Shown: positions 45,370 through 55,871 of the stretch, one piece after another
Layout: the number at the start of each line of letters is the position of its first letter
Numbering within the stretch: the first letter of the stretch is position 1
Assembly: GCA_032622095.1 (NCBI GenBank)
Contig: CP136064.1
Location: 184,310,209 to 184,374,208 of the forward strand
Origin: Siphonodentalium dalli
Lineage: Eukaryota > Mollusca > Scaphopoda > Gadilida > Siphonodentaliidae
Length of the DNA: 64,000 nucleotides
Direction: 5' to 3'
Notes under the pieces: generated by a model
The model's input: the letters and a program-made list of their open reading frames with translations, nothing else
Told to the model about the DNA's origin: nothing
Databases searched by the model: none
Translations under genes and position numbers: made by a program

Positions 45370-46265
45370 ATCCGAATCAGACGTGGATCGCTAGTAGTAA
45401 CTACAATGAAGAGATCCACAGCCATGGTCAGAGTATCATCAGAACCCATGGCAAACTATTAAGACCATTACTTGTCGCCAGAATGATGCGGGTTCCAGTA
45501 TGGAAATGTACCTCCATGACTCACTGAACATAATCATATGCTTGTTCGCAACGTTTAAATGATGTTCACAGTTAATGCATCAATGAGTGAATCCAACATT
45601 GGGGTTGCGTTGTCGGTAATGGATATCGGGCCAGCTGATATACTACACCGACATTGAACCACCATTTGTATGTTGTACTGAGAATGCCGGGCCCCGGTTT
45701 CTCTTTCACTCTGTATTGATGTACATATTCCACGAAGCATAACACGCAGAACCCAGTCAATGGTTATCGGTCGAGTGGACCAAGAAGTGAATGTCAGCAG
45801 CTATTCACCATGGCCAGATTATACATAGTGCAGACCACCTCTACAATGTATATGCCTCTACAGAAGGAACTTACTGTACCTACGACATGCGTTCCGGATC
45901 AAGAACTTAACTGGTCACCCAATGGAGCCAAGACATTGGGCGGTGTAAACAAGCTGGCCAGACAATCATTTGACCGATACAATGGCGAAGACATTACCAG
46001 ATATGACAGAAAATGGTAGTTGGATGATACGAGATGCTGAGAAATTCTACTCTGCCAGCCATCCATATGACGGTGCCTTCCTCGACCAAGTTACAAGTGT
46101 TCGTCAGTCATCCGATGTTCAGGATCCAATGCGTCGACTACAAGACTCTGCAACCGAGCCCACGGAGGCCTATGACGTAACAGAAGTCTTGTTGGAACTT
46201 GGACTGACTAATGACGATGGATGGACGAATTCTTCAACCCCCTCCAACAGGGCCTTCTTTTCAAA
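45370..46265 (+). other. 3' internal region of LTR element
   Basis: No single frame is open across it. A plus-strand frame from 45970 (no ATG before 45982) to 46281 runs to the LTR with a style like the large protein (YDVTEVLLELGL). It may be a former C-terminal extension now cut off by frame changes. No pol motif is present. Confidence 0.5.
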
Positions 46266-46276
46266 GCTTGGGGGAA
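46266..46276 (+). other. Polypurine tract
   Basis: GCTTGGGGGAA directly precedes the 3' LTR, the expected site for plus-strand priming. The purine run proper is seven bases (GGGGGAA). Confidence 0.7.
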
Positions 46277-46489
46277 TGTAGCGGTTTTAGGTCCCGAAGA
46301 GTACCGGTTATCCGGTACGAGTGCACCCGAGGATGTGACGTCACTCCCAGCTATCGAGAAGAACAGAACAGAACTGACCACGAACAAGACCACACGTATT
46401 TGGCTGACATCTTGTGTTATCATGCATTGTGACATCTTGCTATTATAATAAACCATGTTATAGACAATACAATGTCCTGTTCTGCTTTA
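46277..46489 (+). repeat. 3' LTR
   Basis: Identical to the 5' LTR. The CRE palindrome is at 46336-46343 and AATAAA at 46447-46452. The GTTA target duplication follows at once. Confidence 0.93.
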
Positions 46490-46516
46490 GTTACTCCAGC
46501 GCGGTCGTAACATTAC

Positions 46517-46622
46517 TGCAACGCGGTCGAGGTAACCGTCAACGCAACATAACGCGGTCGGCATGACCGTCAACGCAACAAACGCGGTCGCGATAACCGT
46601 CAACGCAACAAACGAGGTCGAG
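46517..46622. repeat. AACGCGGTC minisatellite, right of LTR element
   Basis: Three and a half units of about 30 bp: AACGCGGTCG, a variable 'gNgataacc' or 'ggcatgacc', then GTCAACGCAACA. It belongs to the outer TIR element and continues the motif seen left of the LTR insertion. Confidence 0.8.
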
Positions 46623-48837
46623 AGAAAATGAACGACTGCCATACAATTTTCTGATCGGAAACGGAACGATTGTAATCAATCGAGACGATAACATTTGGTT
46701 CACAAAGGAACGTTGCCAATATAATACAATGTTTTTGGCTTGGGTAATGCATGATTTATTGGTGATAATGATTTACATTTAGAATTTACATGTATTCTTT
46801 GAATATTTAATATTCAGCATCACCTATAAATACAGGTCGGTAACCTGTACGCCAAGGGTCCGATGTCATTTGAAATCTTCGTGATGGTACACTAAAACAC
46901 ACATGTACATGCACGTGGGTAATCGATGCAAATAATTTAAAATATTAATTATCCATGTGTTGTGCAATTCATGTGAAACAAACAGCGCTCTGATTTGGTA
47001 ACCAATGATTTGTCACTTTCACTGACAGACCGCGGATCAAACGCCTGCCGCGAATGATTGACAGCTGTGTCAATGAACTCAAACACAATAGGGGGCGTGT
47101 CTTCGGTAAATCGCTGTGTCAATTTTTACAAACAGGAAATGACCTGGGCCTAAAGTTGAAATTGATACCCCGTGACTCAAACAGAATTCTCGATTGAACA
47201 CACTGTGCTGAAATAACTTCGTCGGTTTTGGTTGGCTAGTGGGCAGCGTGCATCACAATTACCACTCGATGAGGTCGTGTTATTTCCATGATGATGTAAT
47301 AATGAAATCGTATTCAGACGGCTTCGAAGAGTTCTTCATGTACGTTTCAGTAATTGTCCTCTATTGTATATAAAGACAATCATATGATAAATATTAACTT
47401 TCTTTTTACCGTAGTATACTATATGTAGTATATAAGTTTAATAATTCAGTTAAATTCTGTTTTTCTTACCAGAATTAAATCACTATAATTCAATTATTTA
47501 TTTGTCTTCATCAATTATTTGAAAACATATATACATTTGAAGATCCAAGCGCGGTCCCATGCAATCGATAACAAATTAGACAAAATTGTATTTTTTCTAG
47601 CATCTCGGGTTGAAATAAATCTTTAATATACATGTAGTCACCATCACAGAAATAGCGAAAACACACAAAAATGTCCATCGTTTTACCATCGATCTATATT
47701 TACATACAATTATGGTTTTACATTGAAAACTAGTATAAACTATCATAATTTAAACGCTCTTTATTACATACCATGTTTCGGTGGAAATATGGACGCTGTT
47801 TATAAGAAGCGATAATTTGAATTTTTGCAAGACTGACAACAAGTGAAAGCCGATATTTGGTCATAAAAATCTCATATGTCAATTATAGAAACCTTTACAT
47901 GTAGTTCATGGTATGATACATGTACGATAGACGGTGGCAAAAACGGCACACATTCTGCAACATAACCACCGCAAGATAAACGTGCAATGATATCTTATGC
48001 ACACAGGGGTACTGGGACATTTTTTTTTATCATTTTATCTTTTGCACATTTATTTACATTATTCTCCGAAATTCGTTATCATTTCTGCTGACAAGTACAT
48101 CATGAAATATCAGCAATTCAAATCATAAGTCTACACATAATGGCTTACCCATTTGATTTCAAACGTCGATGTCGGACAAAATATATACGGTAATTCAATG
48201 TCCCGCTAAAAAAACACAAACACACCACCACTACCAGATAACTTTTCTGTAACTCCACCCACATTTGAAAATTGATCTTCTAATTCGTCAGATTCACACC
48301 CTGAATGGAGACTGACATACTGCTGCGGAGAAACGACAAACATCATGCTTACACTGCGCGTTTTAAATCTATTATAGTTGACGAAGTTAACCGACTACGA
48401 AACCAGAATGATAGTTAATAGTAGTTTATTTACTGTTGATAAGCCTATTAGATATATTCTTTGTTCCGTTTGCAACGACATGTACATACATGTACATGTA
48501 TGTTTACTCTCCAGCAGCCAGCATTTCTATAGCGGACATATACAGTATGGCAATACTTTCGTGCGTAGTGTTTTACTCCATATACACGACCGCTCCATGC
48601 GATACACTATTACAATGACATAGAACCTGTATACAATGTATACATGTATGACAAACAAAGTCTAACACGAGTCAAAAGCTGCAAATAAACTGCCTTTTTT
48701 GGAACGAATGCGTAGATATGTGATTTTCGATGAGTGGTGAAATTACACTAAATTAATCATACATAAATCATCGTAAATAAATCCAAAAAAATTGAACAGT
48801 ATAAAACCAAATAACGTGACTCATCGTCTGTTTACTT
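46623..48837. other. Interior of TIR element, no gene seen
   Basis: AT-rich, without recognisable transposase motifs or ORFs above about 80 codons. It seems to be filler or fully decayed coding sequence. Confidence 0.45.
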
Positions 48838-49070
48838 TTCGGCGCGGTGATTGTAATCTCCAACGTGTGTGCGTTGATCCTTAACGCAACGCGTTTAAAG
48901 TAAACGCGGTCTGCGTTACACTTCAACACAGTCTGCGTTAAACTACAACGCGGTCCGTTGATTTCCAACGCGGTCGTAACGTATCACCAACGCGTTATCA
49001 ACGCAAAGACCGCGTTGCGTTGGCGTTACGACCGCGTTACAACCACGTTGATGACCGCGTTAAAAGGGCC
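48838..49070. repeat. AACGCGGTC cluster, subterminal right
   Basis: About ten copies of AACGCGG/CCGCGTT-type motifs in both orientations with 'ctgcgtta' and 'caacgcaa' variants lie just inside the right TIR. Such clusters near element ends are usual transposase-binding sites; that role is inference. Confidence 0.7.
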
Positions 49071-49196
49071 ACTTATTTTGAGAAGGTCTGTATTAGCGGC
49101 ACGAGACGAAGTCGAGGGCTATTAATCATTCCGGGAGGGCCGGTACTGAACCATAACGCCCTTGAAAACCATGTTATTACTATTATTATCACATGG

Positions 49197-50170
49197 CTGT
49201 TAAGGACTTTGCTAACCCAATTTTCCCCAAATTTTATAGAGTCAAAATAAAGGTTTATGTTCACTTTTATAAGTGATCACAGTAACCAAACCCATGAATG
49301 CAACATTTTAAGAGTATAAGTCATGGTGGAGCATGTTAGAAATACTAAATGTGAACTTTATAGAGGTTTTAAAAAAAAAAAAATTCGAACCCAAAGCCAA
49401 CAAACACAAAGTCCATATCTAAGAAAAAATATGGGAATGTGTGCTGAACACTGTGAAGAATGATGAACAATAAAAATATATTCGTATTTACCAAGGATTC
49501 TTTGAAAAATATATTCAGAACCACTTGTTTTCAAATGGTAGATTAACTTTCTCAGTAATGCTGTCCAGAAGATGACACTTGATGGGTGGATTATGGGTCA
49601 CCTTGTACCCAGTCTTTCTGGGAGTGTTAGATCAACCTGTGTGCCAGTCTGTGGCCACTGGACCATAAGGGATTAGTCCATGATTGCTGACCTATTTAGT
49701 GGTTACCGGGTGGTCTGCTAAATTGAAGCTTAAGAAATTATTTTGTCAACTCACCACTGTCAATAGTTAACCAATCGCTGCCAGCTCTCAGTTAGACATG
49801 TTGGGGAAATAATTCTGGCATTTGTTAACAACTGGTTCTATGTAATGTTTTCAAAGAGCACTTGGTAAATATGAATATATTTTTATTGTTCATCATTCTT
49901 CACAGTATTCACTACACATTTCCGTATCTTTTTCTTAGAAATTGATTTTGTTTTTGTTGGATTTGGGTTCGAAATTCTTTTCTTTTTTTTAAACCTCTTT
50001 AATAAAAGTTCACATTTTGTATTTCTTAGATAATCACCACTAATTAAACTGTTAAAATGGTGCATCCATGTGTTTGGTTGCTGTGATTACCAATAAAAGT
50101 GAGCACAATCCATTATTTTGACTCCATCAAATTAGGGTTGAAATTGGGTTAGCAAAGGCCTTAATGACAG
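49197..50170. mobile_element. Long-TIR DNA element, 974 bp
   Basis: The left arm (49197-49545) starts 'ctgttaaggactttgctaac' and is inverted at 49821-50170 (complement 'ctgtcattaaggcctttgct'). The arms of about 350 bp match along their length with small indels, including 'gaagaatgatgaacaataaa'. The middle 275 bp is unique. No ORF of note. It abuts the end of the 10.4-kb TIR element. Confidence 0.85.
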
Positions 50171-52438
50171 GTCAGGGAGAAACCAAAATCGATGTACTAA
50201 ACCTCGATTTGTGTAAAAAACCTCGTTCAAGGTTCTTTGAGATCATGTGGCCACTGGTCAAAATACTCACCCATGATATAAGGGGAAACACTCTAAACCA
50301 AATATGATACTAATGCCAGTAATGGAAGTAGTAATATAGTGTGGAGTATTTTAGGGTTGGGCGGTATTGACGTTTTTAAAAACCGCAATTTTTCCAAAAT
50401 AACACCGCGAGATATACGGTTTTATTGAATATTATTTTACTATTGAAAAATATCACGTAAAATCAAATTTTAAACGAGAGATATAACACTCTGTGAGTTA
50501 ATAATAGCTATGGTTTTCCTAATACCAACAGCAGAACTAACCATCCATTGCATACACAACTGACGCATGTGTAGGCCGGTGCATGCGATCGCGCATTCTA
50601 GATATAAATAAGACAACACGGTCGGCCATGCTACACAATGAATAACGTGGCGTAAATCAAACTCTACCCTGACGAGTCACTACGGAAATCCCATGTCATT
50701 TGTGGACTGTGGAAAGTACAATGTATTATACCGGTAGCTCCCTTAAATTCCTTCGCGGAATTGGGCGCAAAACTTGCTTGAAAGACCATCTGTTTCCGAC
50801 AAAATTAAACAGTGAAAAGCACGTGCGTTTTGGCGGGAAAATGACATTCCGTATTCCGTTATCAGTCCTGGAAATTAGCGTCGTCGAAATCGCCATCACC
50901 ATTGACCAGACGAAACGTCATCCAAGATTAAAATGCATTGGCATCCTTGAATATTGACAGAAACCCGAGTTTAACCCACTTTAAATAAACAACTGTCTGT
51001 TATGAATGACACACCGACTGGGTCACTGTGTCACCAACCAAAACGCCTCAGTGGGTCACATGAATCAACTCCTGTAACTATTTACGACAGACTCTTTGAT
51101 GTTAACAACCATGTAGCAGATACTACAGTGATAGAAACAACTCGCACTGTATGCAAATATTAAACACACATTTCTGATCATCTGATGTACATACATGTAC
51201 TGTAATTTTTTTTAAGGATTATGTGATAACTTGCTGTTAATTACACTGAAAGTTGGCAGGTAATCAATTCTGCTATTTAAAACGTTCTGGGATTGAAACG
51301 AAATAAGTCGGAAATATGTGAGTTTAAACCACAATACAATTTAGTGATTTGGTAATATCGACAAGTTGTCGCTGAAAAATAATGATCATCTATGAAGAGA
51401 AATAAGAGGGGATGAAAATACAATAGGTTTTATTGAAATGGCAAGTATTTGTTCCATAAAACGATCTCTCTGTCAACACCAACACTTGGAAAATTGCGTC
51501 GGCAGTGATGAATAGAATGGCATAAAATGTGTAACCTCAGGCACAATCTACACCAGAGATATTCAGGGGAAGATTGGAACAAAACATGTGTCCTCCTGCA
51601 TATCCGAGAACAGTCAGTAACATTGTTCTGGCCACATGTAGATGTAATTTGTAAATCAAATTCGAACTTGACCTGTATTTTGATATCAATGACTCACAAA
51701 AAAACGGAATTTTCAATTGAACTGTCAAAACTTGAGTTATCATCGGAAACCAAAGAAAAAAGAAGAAAATTGTTCTAAGTCGAAAAAAGTCCATAACTCT
51801 AGGAAAAATCATCGGATCAAACTCAAATTCGAACTCAACCTGTATCTTGATATGACTGATCCACATAAAAACGATATTTGCTATTAAAGGATCCAAACTT
51901 GAGATATCATCCAGAAACCGAAAAAGTGAGAAATTTTCTAAGTAAAAAAAAAGTTGAAAAAAGGGAAATAACTCCATAAAAGAAAATCGGATCAAACCCA
52001 GAATTGCAGAGCACCTGTGTTCTTGGTTGAGACACCTACATACCAAGTTTCAATCAAATCGGATGACCATTACTGGAGTTATAACTCCGGACGGACGCAC
52101 AGACGGAGGGGGCCGATTACAATAGTCCCCCGAAAATAAATATTACGGGGACAATAAAGGTATCAGATGATACTGTTGCATTGTGGGTAGCTGCATGGAC
52201 TATGTAAGAGGAATAACTCTAAACCCATGGCCATAGCCTGATACTTTGAATCTTCACACTGGAGCACATACAAGTAGCCATAATATACATTCAATTGGAA
52301 GTTGTCTCAAAAACTTTATTTTCAGAGAATATCTTTAATACCTAATACATGACCTAATAGTCCAGCAATCTGCATAATATATGACCAGTTAACATGTATA
52401 AAAGCATGCCAATTTATAATACATGTTAAAAGGGTGTA
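50171..52438. other. Intergenic; tandem ~170-bp repeat at 51640-52130
   Basis: No gene seen. A lone hAT-like left end (TAGGGTTGGGCGGTATTGAC) is at about 50353 with no partner. At 51640-52130 two to three units with 'aaattcgaactcaacctgta', 'cttgagatatcatc' and 'aactctaggaaaaatc' end in 'cggacggacgcacagacgga'. They are related to the 18160-18640 array. Confidence 0.5.
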
Positions 52439-53581
52439 CTACACTATTTTATCACTTTCAAATGACCGGTTAAAAAAAAAAAAACCTGCCTGCCTACCTG
52501 GAAAATTTTCCCCATGTTATCGGAAACAGAGATGTTTTTTTTTTGGCCTTAGTCTATTACTATTAGTAACCGGTAGTTTGACTGCGCATGCTCATGCCGT
52601 TATGGTAAGATTGCCAGTAAAAAATTAATAACAAGCACTGTAAGTTGATTTTAGAAGCGAAATTTTGGCATATCCTTGGTTACCTTCACTTGTAACATGC
52701 AGTCATGTACGTAAAAATCATAGACGGACTCTGAGCGTCAAAATATTACGGGAGGGAAATGTAAATGGTGATAGCACGTTAAATATTGATAAATAATAGT
52801 GCCTATTATTTACAGACGATCACTACTACAGTTTTGTAAATGCAAATGGGATTCCTGTCTTGGAACATTTATTACTCATGCTACACTAAACGTGCATGTT
52901 TTCTTGAATCAGAGAACATTTTTGGACTACGTTATCATAAAACGTTATGTGTGTCGCGCTTTTCCCTCGATTTCTAAAAACTTGCAACTGATTACAGTCT
53001 ATACACCACTTATGCACGTTATTAAAGGATTACTCCAGTCTAGATTTTTTTTATCGTTATCGATCGCTGCTAATCCACTGAGGACGGTGCTGAAATATTT
53101 TTTTGAGATAGGCTGCCCGTAACGGTAACTGAAGTTATCCTGATTTAAAGTTCCATTATTGAGAAAACACAAGAGACCAGGGCACCCGGCTAGCCAAATT
53201 TTTCCGACCCTACCGAAGTTGACTGTTTCAAGCTTTGTATTGTATCTTCTTGTTACTTACAACACAGTTTTAAACAAAAGTCCATTGTGAAAAACAGTAT
53301 TATTTGAGCTACCATGTTCAATCATGTATGCACTGATCTCTGGTGACAAGGCCCTGGTGACAGCGCGAATAGGCCATGAATCGGCCTATATTTTTCTACG
53401 CTCTTCAGCATGGTTCCCATGGAAACGTACCTATTTTGAGTTACCGCTGCGAACTTTGTATGAAAGTCAAATGTGTTAGGCCAAAACAAAAAACTTCTCT
53501 GTTTCCGATAACAATGGGATAATTTTCCAGGCAGGGATTTTTTTTTTAAACCTTTCAGCTGTAAGTGATATAATAGTGTAG
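52439..53581. mobile_element. TIR DNA element, 1,143 bp
   Basis: The left end 'ctacactattttatcacttt' is inverted at the right ('agtgatataatagtgtag'). The match of about 120 bp includes 'cctggaaaatttt' and 'gttatcggaaacagaga' on the left and their inverse on the right. No transposase ORF. A solo fragment with 'ggcagggtatcggaaaca' follows at about 53835. Confidence 0.75.
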
Positions 53582-53937
53582 TCAGGGTCCCATGGAATAT
53601 GGTAATTCAATGTGCATTGAAAATGTGCCAAGCATTGGGTAAAAACATGCTGTCCCTTGAATTCATTCACTCTGCAGTATGATCTCTACCAATGTTGAGC
53701 TTAATAACCGACTAATTTTTGCTTTCGGGATTGCGATAAAACGATAAATATTCACATTGGCACTCTAACAGGTAACTTTTGACTAGCTTTCTGGATAAAA
53801 TGAAAACAAAATTGAGGCAGGCAAGAAAATCTCAGCCAGGCAGGGTATCGGAAACAAAGAGTTTTTTTTCTCAACTGATTGAACTAATGGTTCCCGTCAC
53901 AGAATGTGCGGTCAACACAGATTATCCACACAGAATG
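53582..53937. other. Intergenic between elements
   Basis: It contains a solo fragment of the 52439-53581 element end. Otherwise nothing recognised. Confidence 0.35.
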
Positions 53938-53945
53938 CCCATAAG

Positions 53946-54923
53946 CAGTGTTCGCGCTGGACCGAAAAAAACTTTAGCCAAAAGTTTAGCCAAATGAAAA
54001 TTTTATTAGCCAAATGAAAAAACCTTTAGCCAAATGTTTTTTAGCCAAATTAAAAAAAACTATGGCCAAATTAAATCATCGTTTTCTGGTCGGTTCACAA
54101 TTAATGACTAAAACGTCAAATCTAACAGACACAGGTAAAACACACAATAATTTAACTAATTTTGATGAACTAGAAATATTTTTATATACATCATTTATTA
54201 AAAATTTATTAATCTTTATGTGAAAGAGTGATTTGGGGGGGGGGGGGGGGGGGGGGGGGTAACCCGGGATTGTCCTTCTTAATGTCATTAATTTTTTGTT
54301 TTATATCAATATCTTTTTTTTTTAAATCATTAAATATTAATTATCATTGCGAAAATATTTAAGTGACATCTGGAAACTAATAACTTAATATTGTTACGCC
54401 ATTATCAAATTGCAATCTGTCATAAAAGCATGCATATTTTTTGAATGTATCGGTATTGACGACAAATAGCCACAAAATATCTGTCGTGATTCACATTTGC
54501 CTGATTAAGCTATTGTCTTACACTTGGTGCTCATAAACCTTGACCGTCATAAATACAATGTCATCATAAACATGCATTGTGCAGGAGTCCCGTGAGTGAC
54601 CAGACAGACAATGGGGGATTAGCGGATTAAATGTAAAATAATGATTTTTTGCTGTTTCGTGCAGAGTGACGGGTTTCCCTTTGTACTGTCCGCGATCGGG
54701 TTTCCCTTTGTACAGTCGGCGATATATTCCCCCTTACGATGTTTTCTGACTAGATCGTTCACATCACAGAATTGAAAACCCACTTGCCAAAAATTCATGC
54801 TTTCAGTCTCCATTTGGGGTCAAAAAAAGTTTAGCCAAAAGTTTAGCCAAATGAAATTTTTATTAGCCAAATTCGAAAAATATTAGCCATTGGCTAATTT
54901 GGCTACCGACAGCGCGAACACTG
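53946..54923. mobile_element. Non-autonomous hAT, CAGTGTTCGCGCTG ends
   Basis: A perfect 14-bp inverted end CAGTGTTCGCGCTG lies at each side. An exact 8-bp duplication CCCATAAG flanks it (53938-53945 and 54924-54931). Subterminal 'ttagccaaatg' motifs repeat many times at both ends. The interior has a 25-base G run. A minus-strand 64-codon ORF (54619-54813; GFQFCDVNDLVRKHRK) may be a trace of the parent's coding region. Confidence 0.92.
54235..54259 (+). repeat. 25-base G run
   Basis: An uninterrupted run of G, the longest G or C tract in the window, inside a hAT element. It is a potential G-quadruplex and a likely assembly or polymerase slippage point. Confidence 0.9.
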
Positions 54924-55033
54924 CCCATAAGCATAACAAGCAGTTATTTATTAATGAGTTATTATAATAATAGTTAAGCTGAGCATGCTTTTTCACAAGG
55001 TTCCAAACAGTGGGCTGATAATTAGTGCTTTAA

Positions 55034-55200
55034 CCCTTTCATGACGGGAGCCGTGCTAATGCAGCAGTAAAGCTCTTGTGCCAGTGCATCTCTTATATAT
55101 GGGAGTCTCATATAGGGAGCTATGAGAGACTCTCATATATAAGTGAATGCATTGGCACAGGGTTTTCGCCAATTTTCAGGAAGCTCCAGTCATGGAAGGG
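55034..55200. mobile_element. MITE, piggyBac-like ends, copy 3
   Basis: It begins CCCTTTCATGACGGGAGC and ends with the inverse (CTCCAGTCATGGAAGGG). The flanks are TTAA (55030-55033) and TTGA (55201-55204). It shares the 'tctcttatatat' hairpin with the copies at 8116 and 8578, and lies about 550 bp upstream of the TYW1 start. Confidence 0.82.
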
Positions 55201-55204
55201 TTGA

Positions 55205-55746
55205 TTCCCCATTTTACATGTCTGATTTCCCGTCATACTTCAAAACAGAAATGGAGTATTCTCAATTCGTTTATCTGGAAGTATTGATATTTTTGTCCGT
55301 CTGTAAAATATCTCAGTCATGGGTTATCAGATCTCAATGAAATTTGGTATGAATATTTACCATAATAAGAACTTACAAAGAAGATTTAATTGGTTTTGTT
55401 TGAATTCTTCATTCTACGGTTATTTCTCTTTATTTATATAGAAATCTTAATATTTTGTCTGTCCACATGAATGTCTTAATCCTGGGTCATCAAATCACAT
55501 TGGAATTGTGGAAATATTTAATACAAGGACAGCTTTAAAAAGAAAAGAAGCATCCATTGTTGTGATCACATTTTTGATCATGGTCCTGTGACTTCTACTT
55601 AGGGACCCCCCCCAGGCAGTGTTAAGTGCATTCTCAGAGATTTAATTATTTTTTAGTATCTGGCCTTAATACTTATATTTAATTTCTCTGCACATAGGGG
55701 ATATGTCACTTTCACTTTACACATAGTGGATATTTCCTTTTTACAG
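55205..55746. other. Upstream of TYW1 first coding exon
   Basis: The 3' side ends in a good acceptor ('tttcctttttacag'), so this is probably an intron within the 5' UTR rather than the promoter. Segments with 'tctgtccacatgaatg' are dispersed-repeat pieces. Confidence 0.45.
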
Positions 55747-55754
55747 GTAACAAG

Positions 55755-55871
55755 ATGTTAGAGGAAATCCTAAGTACCCCTGTGTTTGGTATCCTACCAG
55801 TCTGGACACTGCTTGTTACATTTGTTCTTGCCTATTTTCTCTACCACAGGAACAGAAGTGTTCAGCAACAG
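55755..55871 (+). CDS. TYW1: TYW1 exon 1, N-terminal membrane anchor
   Basis: TYW1 makes 4-demethylwyosine from N1-methylguanosine 37 of tRNA-Phe with pyruvate and SAM, the second step of wybutosine synthesis. Eukaryotic forms add an N-terminal flavodoxin-like FMN domain to the radical-SAM half. This exon starts at an ATG eight bases after an acceptor and encodes 39 residues. About residues 10-30 are hydrophobic (VFGILPVWTLLVTFVLAYFL), followed by the basic YHRNR. An N-terminal hydrophobic segment is also present in human TYW1. The donor (CAACAG then gtatg) is phase 0. The exon alone is not diagnostic; its place and phase before exon 2 support it. Confidence 0.8.

Larger units (their letters stand above)
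38915..46489 (+). mobile_element. Young pol-less LTR retroelement, 7,575 bp
   Basis: Two identical 213-bp LTRs bound it (38915-39127 and 46277-46489), with a 4-bp target duplication GTTA (38911-38914 and 46490-46493). It has a primer-binding site one base after the 5' LTR and a purine tract before the 3' LTR. The interior has a 2.5-kb leader, one intact ORF of 1,234 codons and a 0.9-kb tail. I find no protease, reverse transcriptase, RNase H, integrase or CCHC knuckle. It must depend on another element's enzymes. The tRNA-Ser-type primer site suggests a Ty3/gypsy helper of the Mag kind. Identical LTRs mean a recent insertion. Confidence 0.92.
38760..49180. mobile_element. Large TIR DNA element, 10.4 kb, host of the LTR element
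   Basis: The left end 'aataacatgattttcaaggg' and 'cgttatggttcagtaacggc' is inverted at 49085-49175, and the match extends about 130 bp through 'atgattaacagccc' and 'ccttctcaaaa'. Just inside, both ends carry many AACGCGGTC/GACCGCGTT motifs (38868-38910; 46495-46622; 48838-49070). Without the 7.6-kb LTR insertion it would be about 2.85 kb. No transposase was recognised, so it is non-autonomous. It shares its ends with the palindromic elements at 15229-15582. Confidence 0.8.

Noticed and set aside
49380-49400. 'attcgaaccc' that could be the T-arm of a tRNA gene
   Set aside because: No acceptor, D or anticodon arms can be built around it, and it is in the arm of a TIR element with an inverse copy.
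50353-50700. hAT-like left end TAGGGTTGGGCGGTATTGAC
   Set aside because: No matching right end or target duplication was found, so I do not list it as an element.
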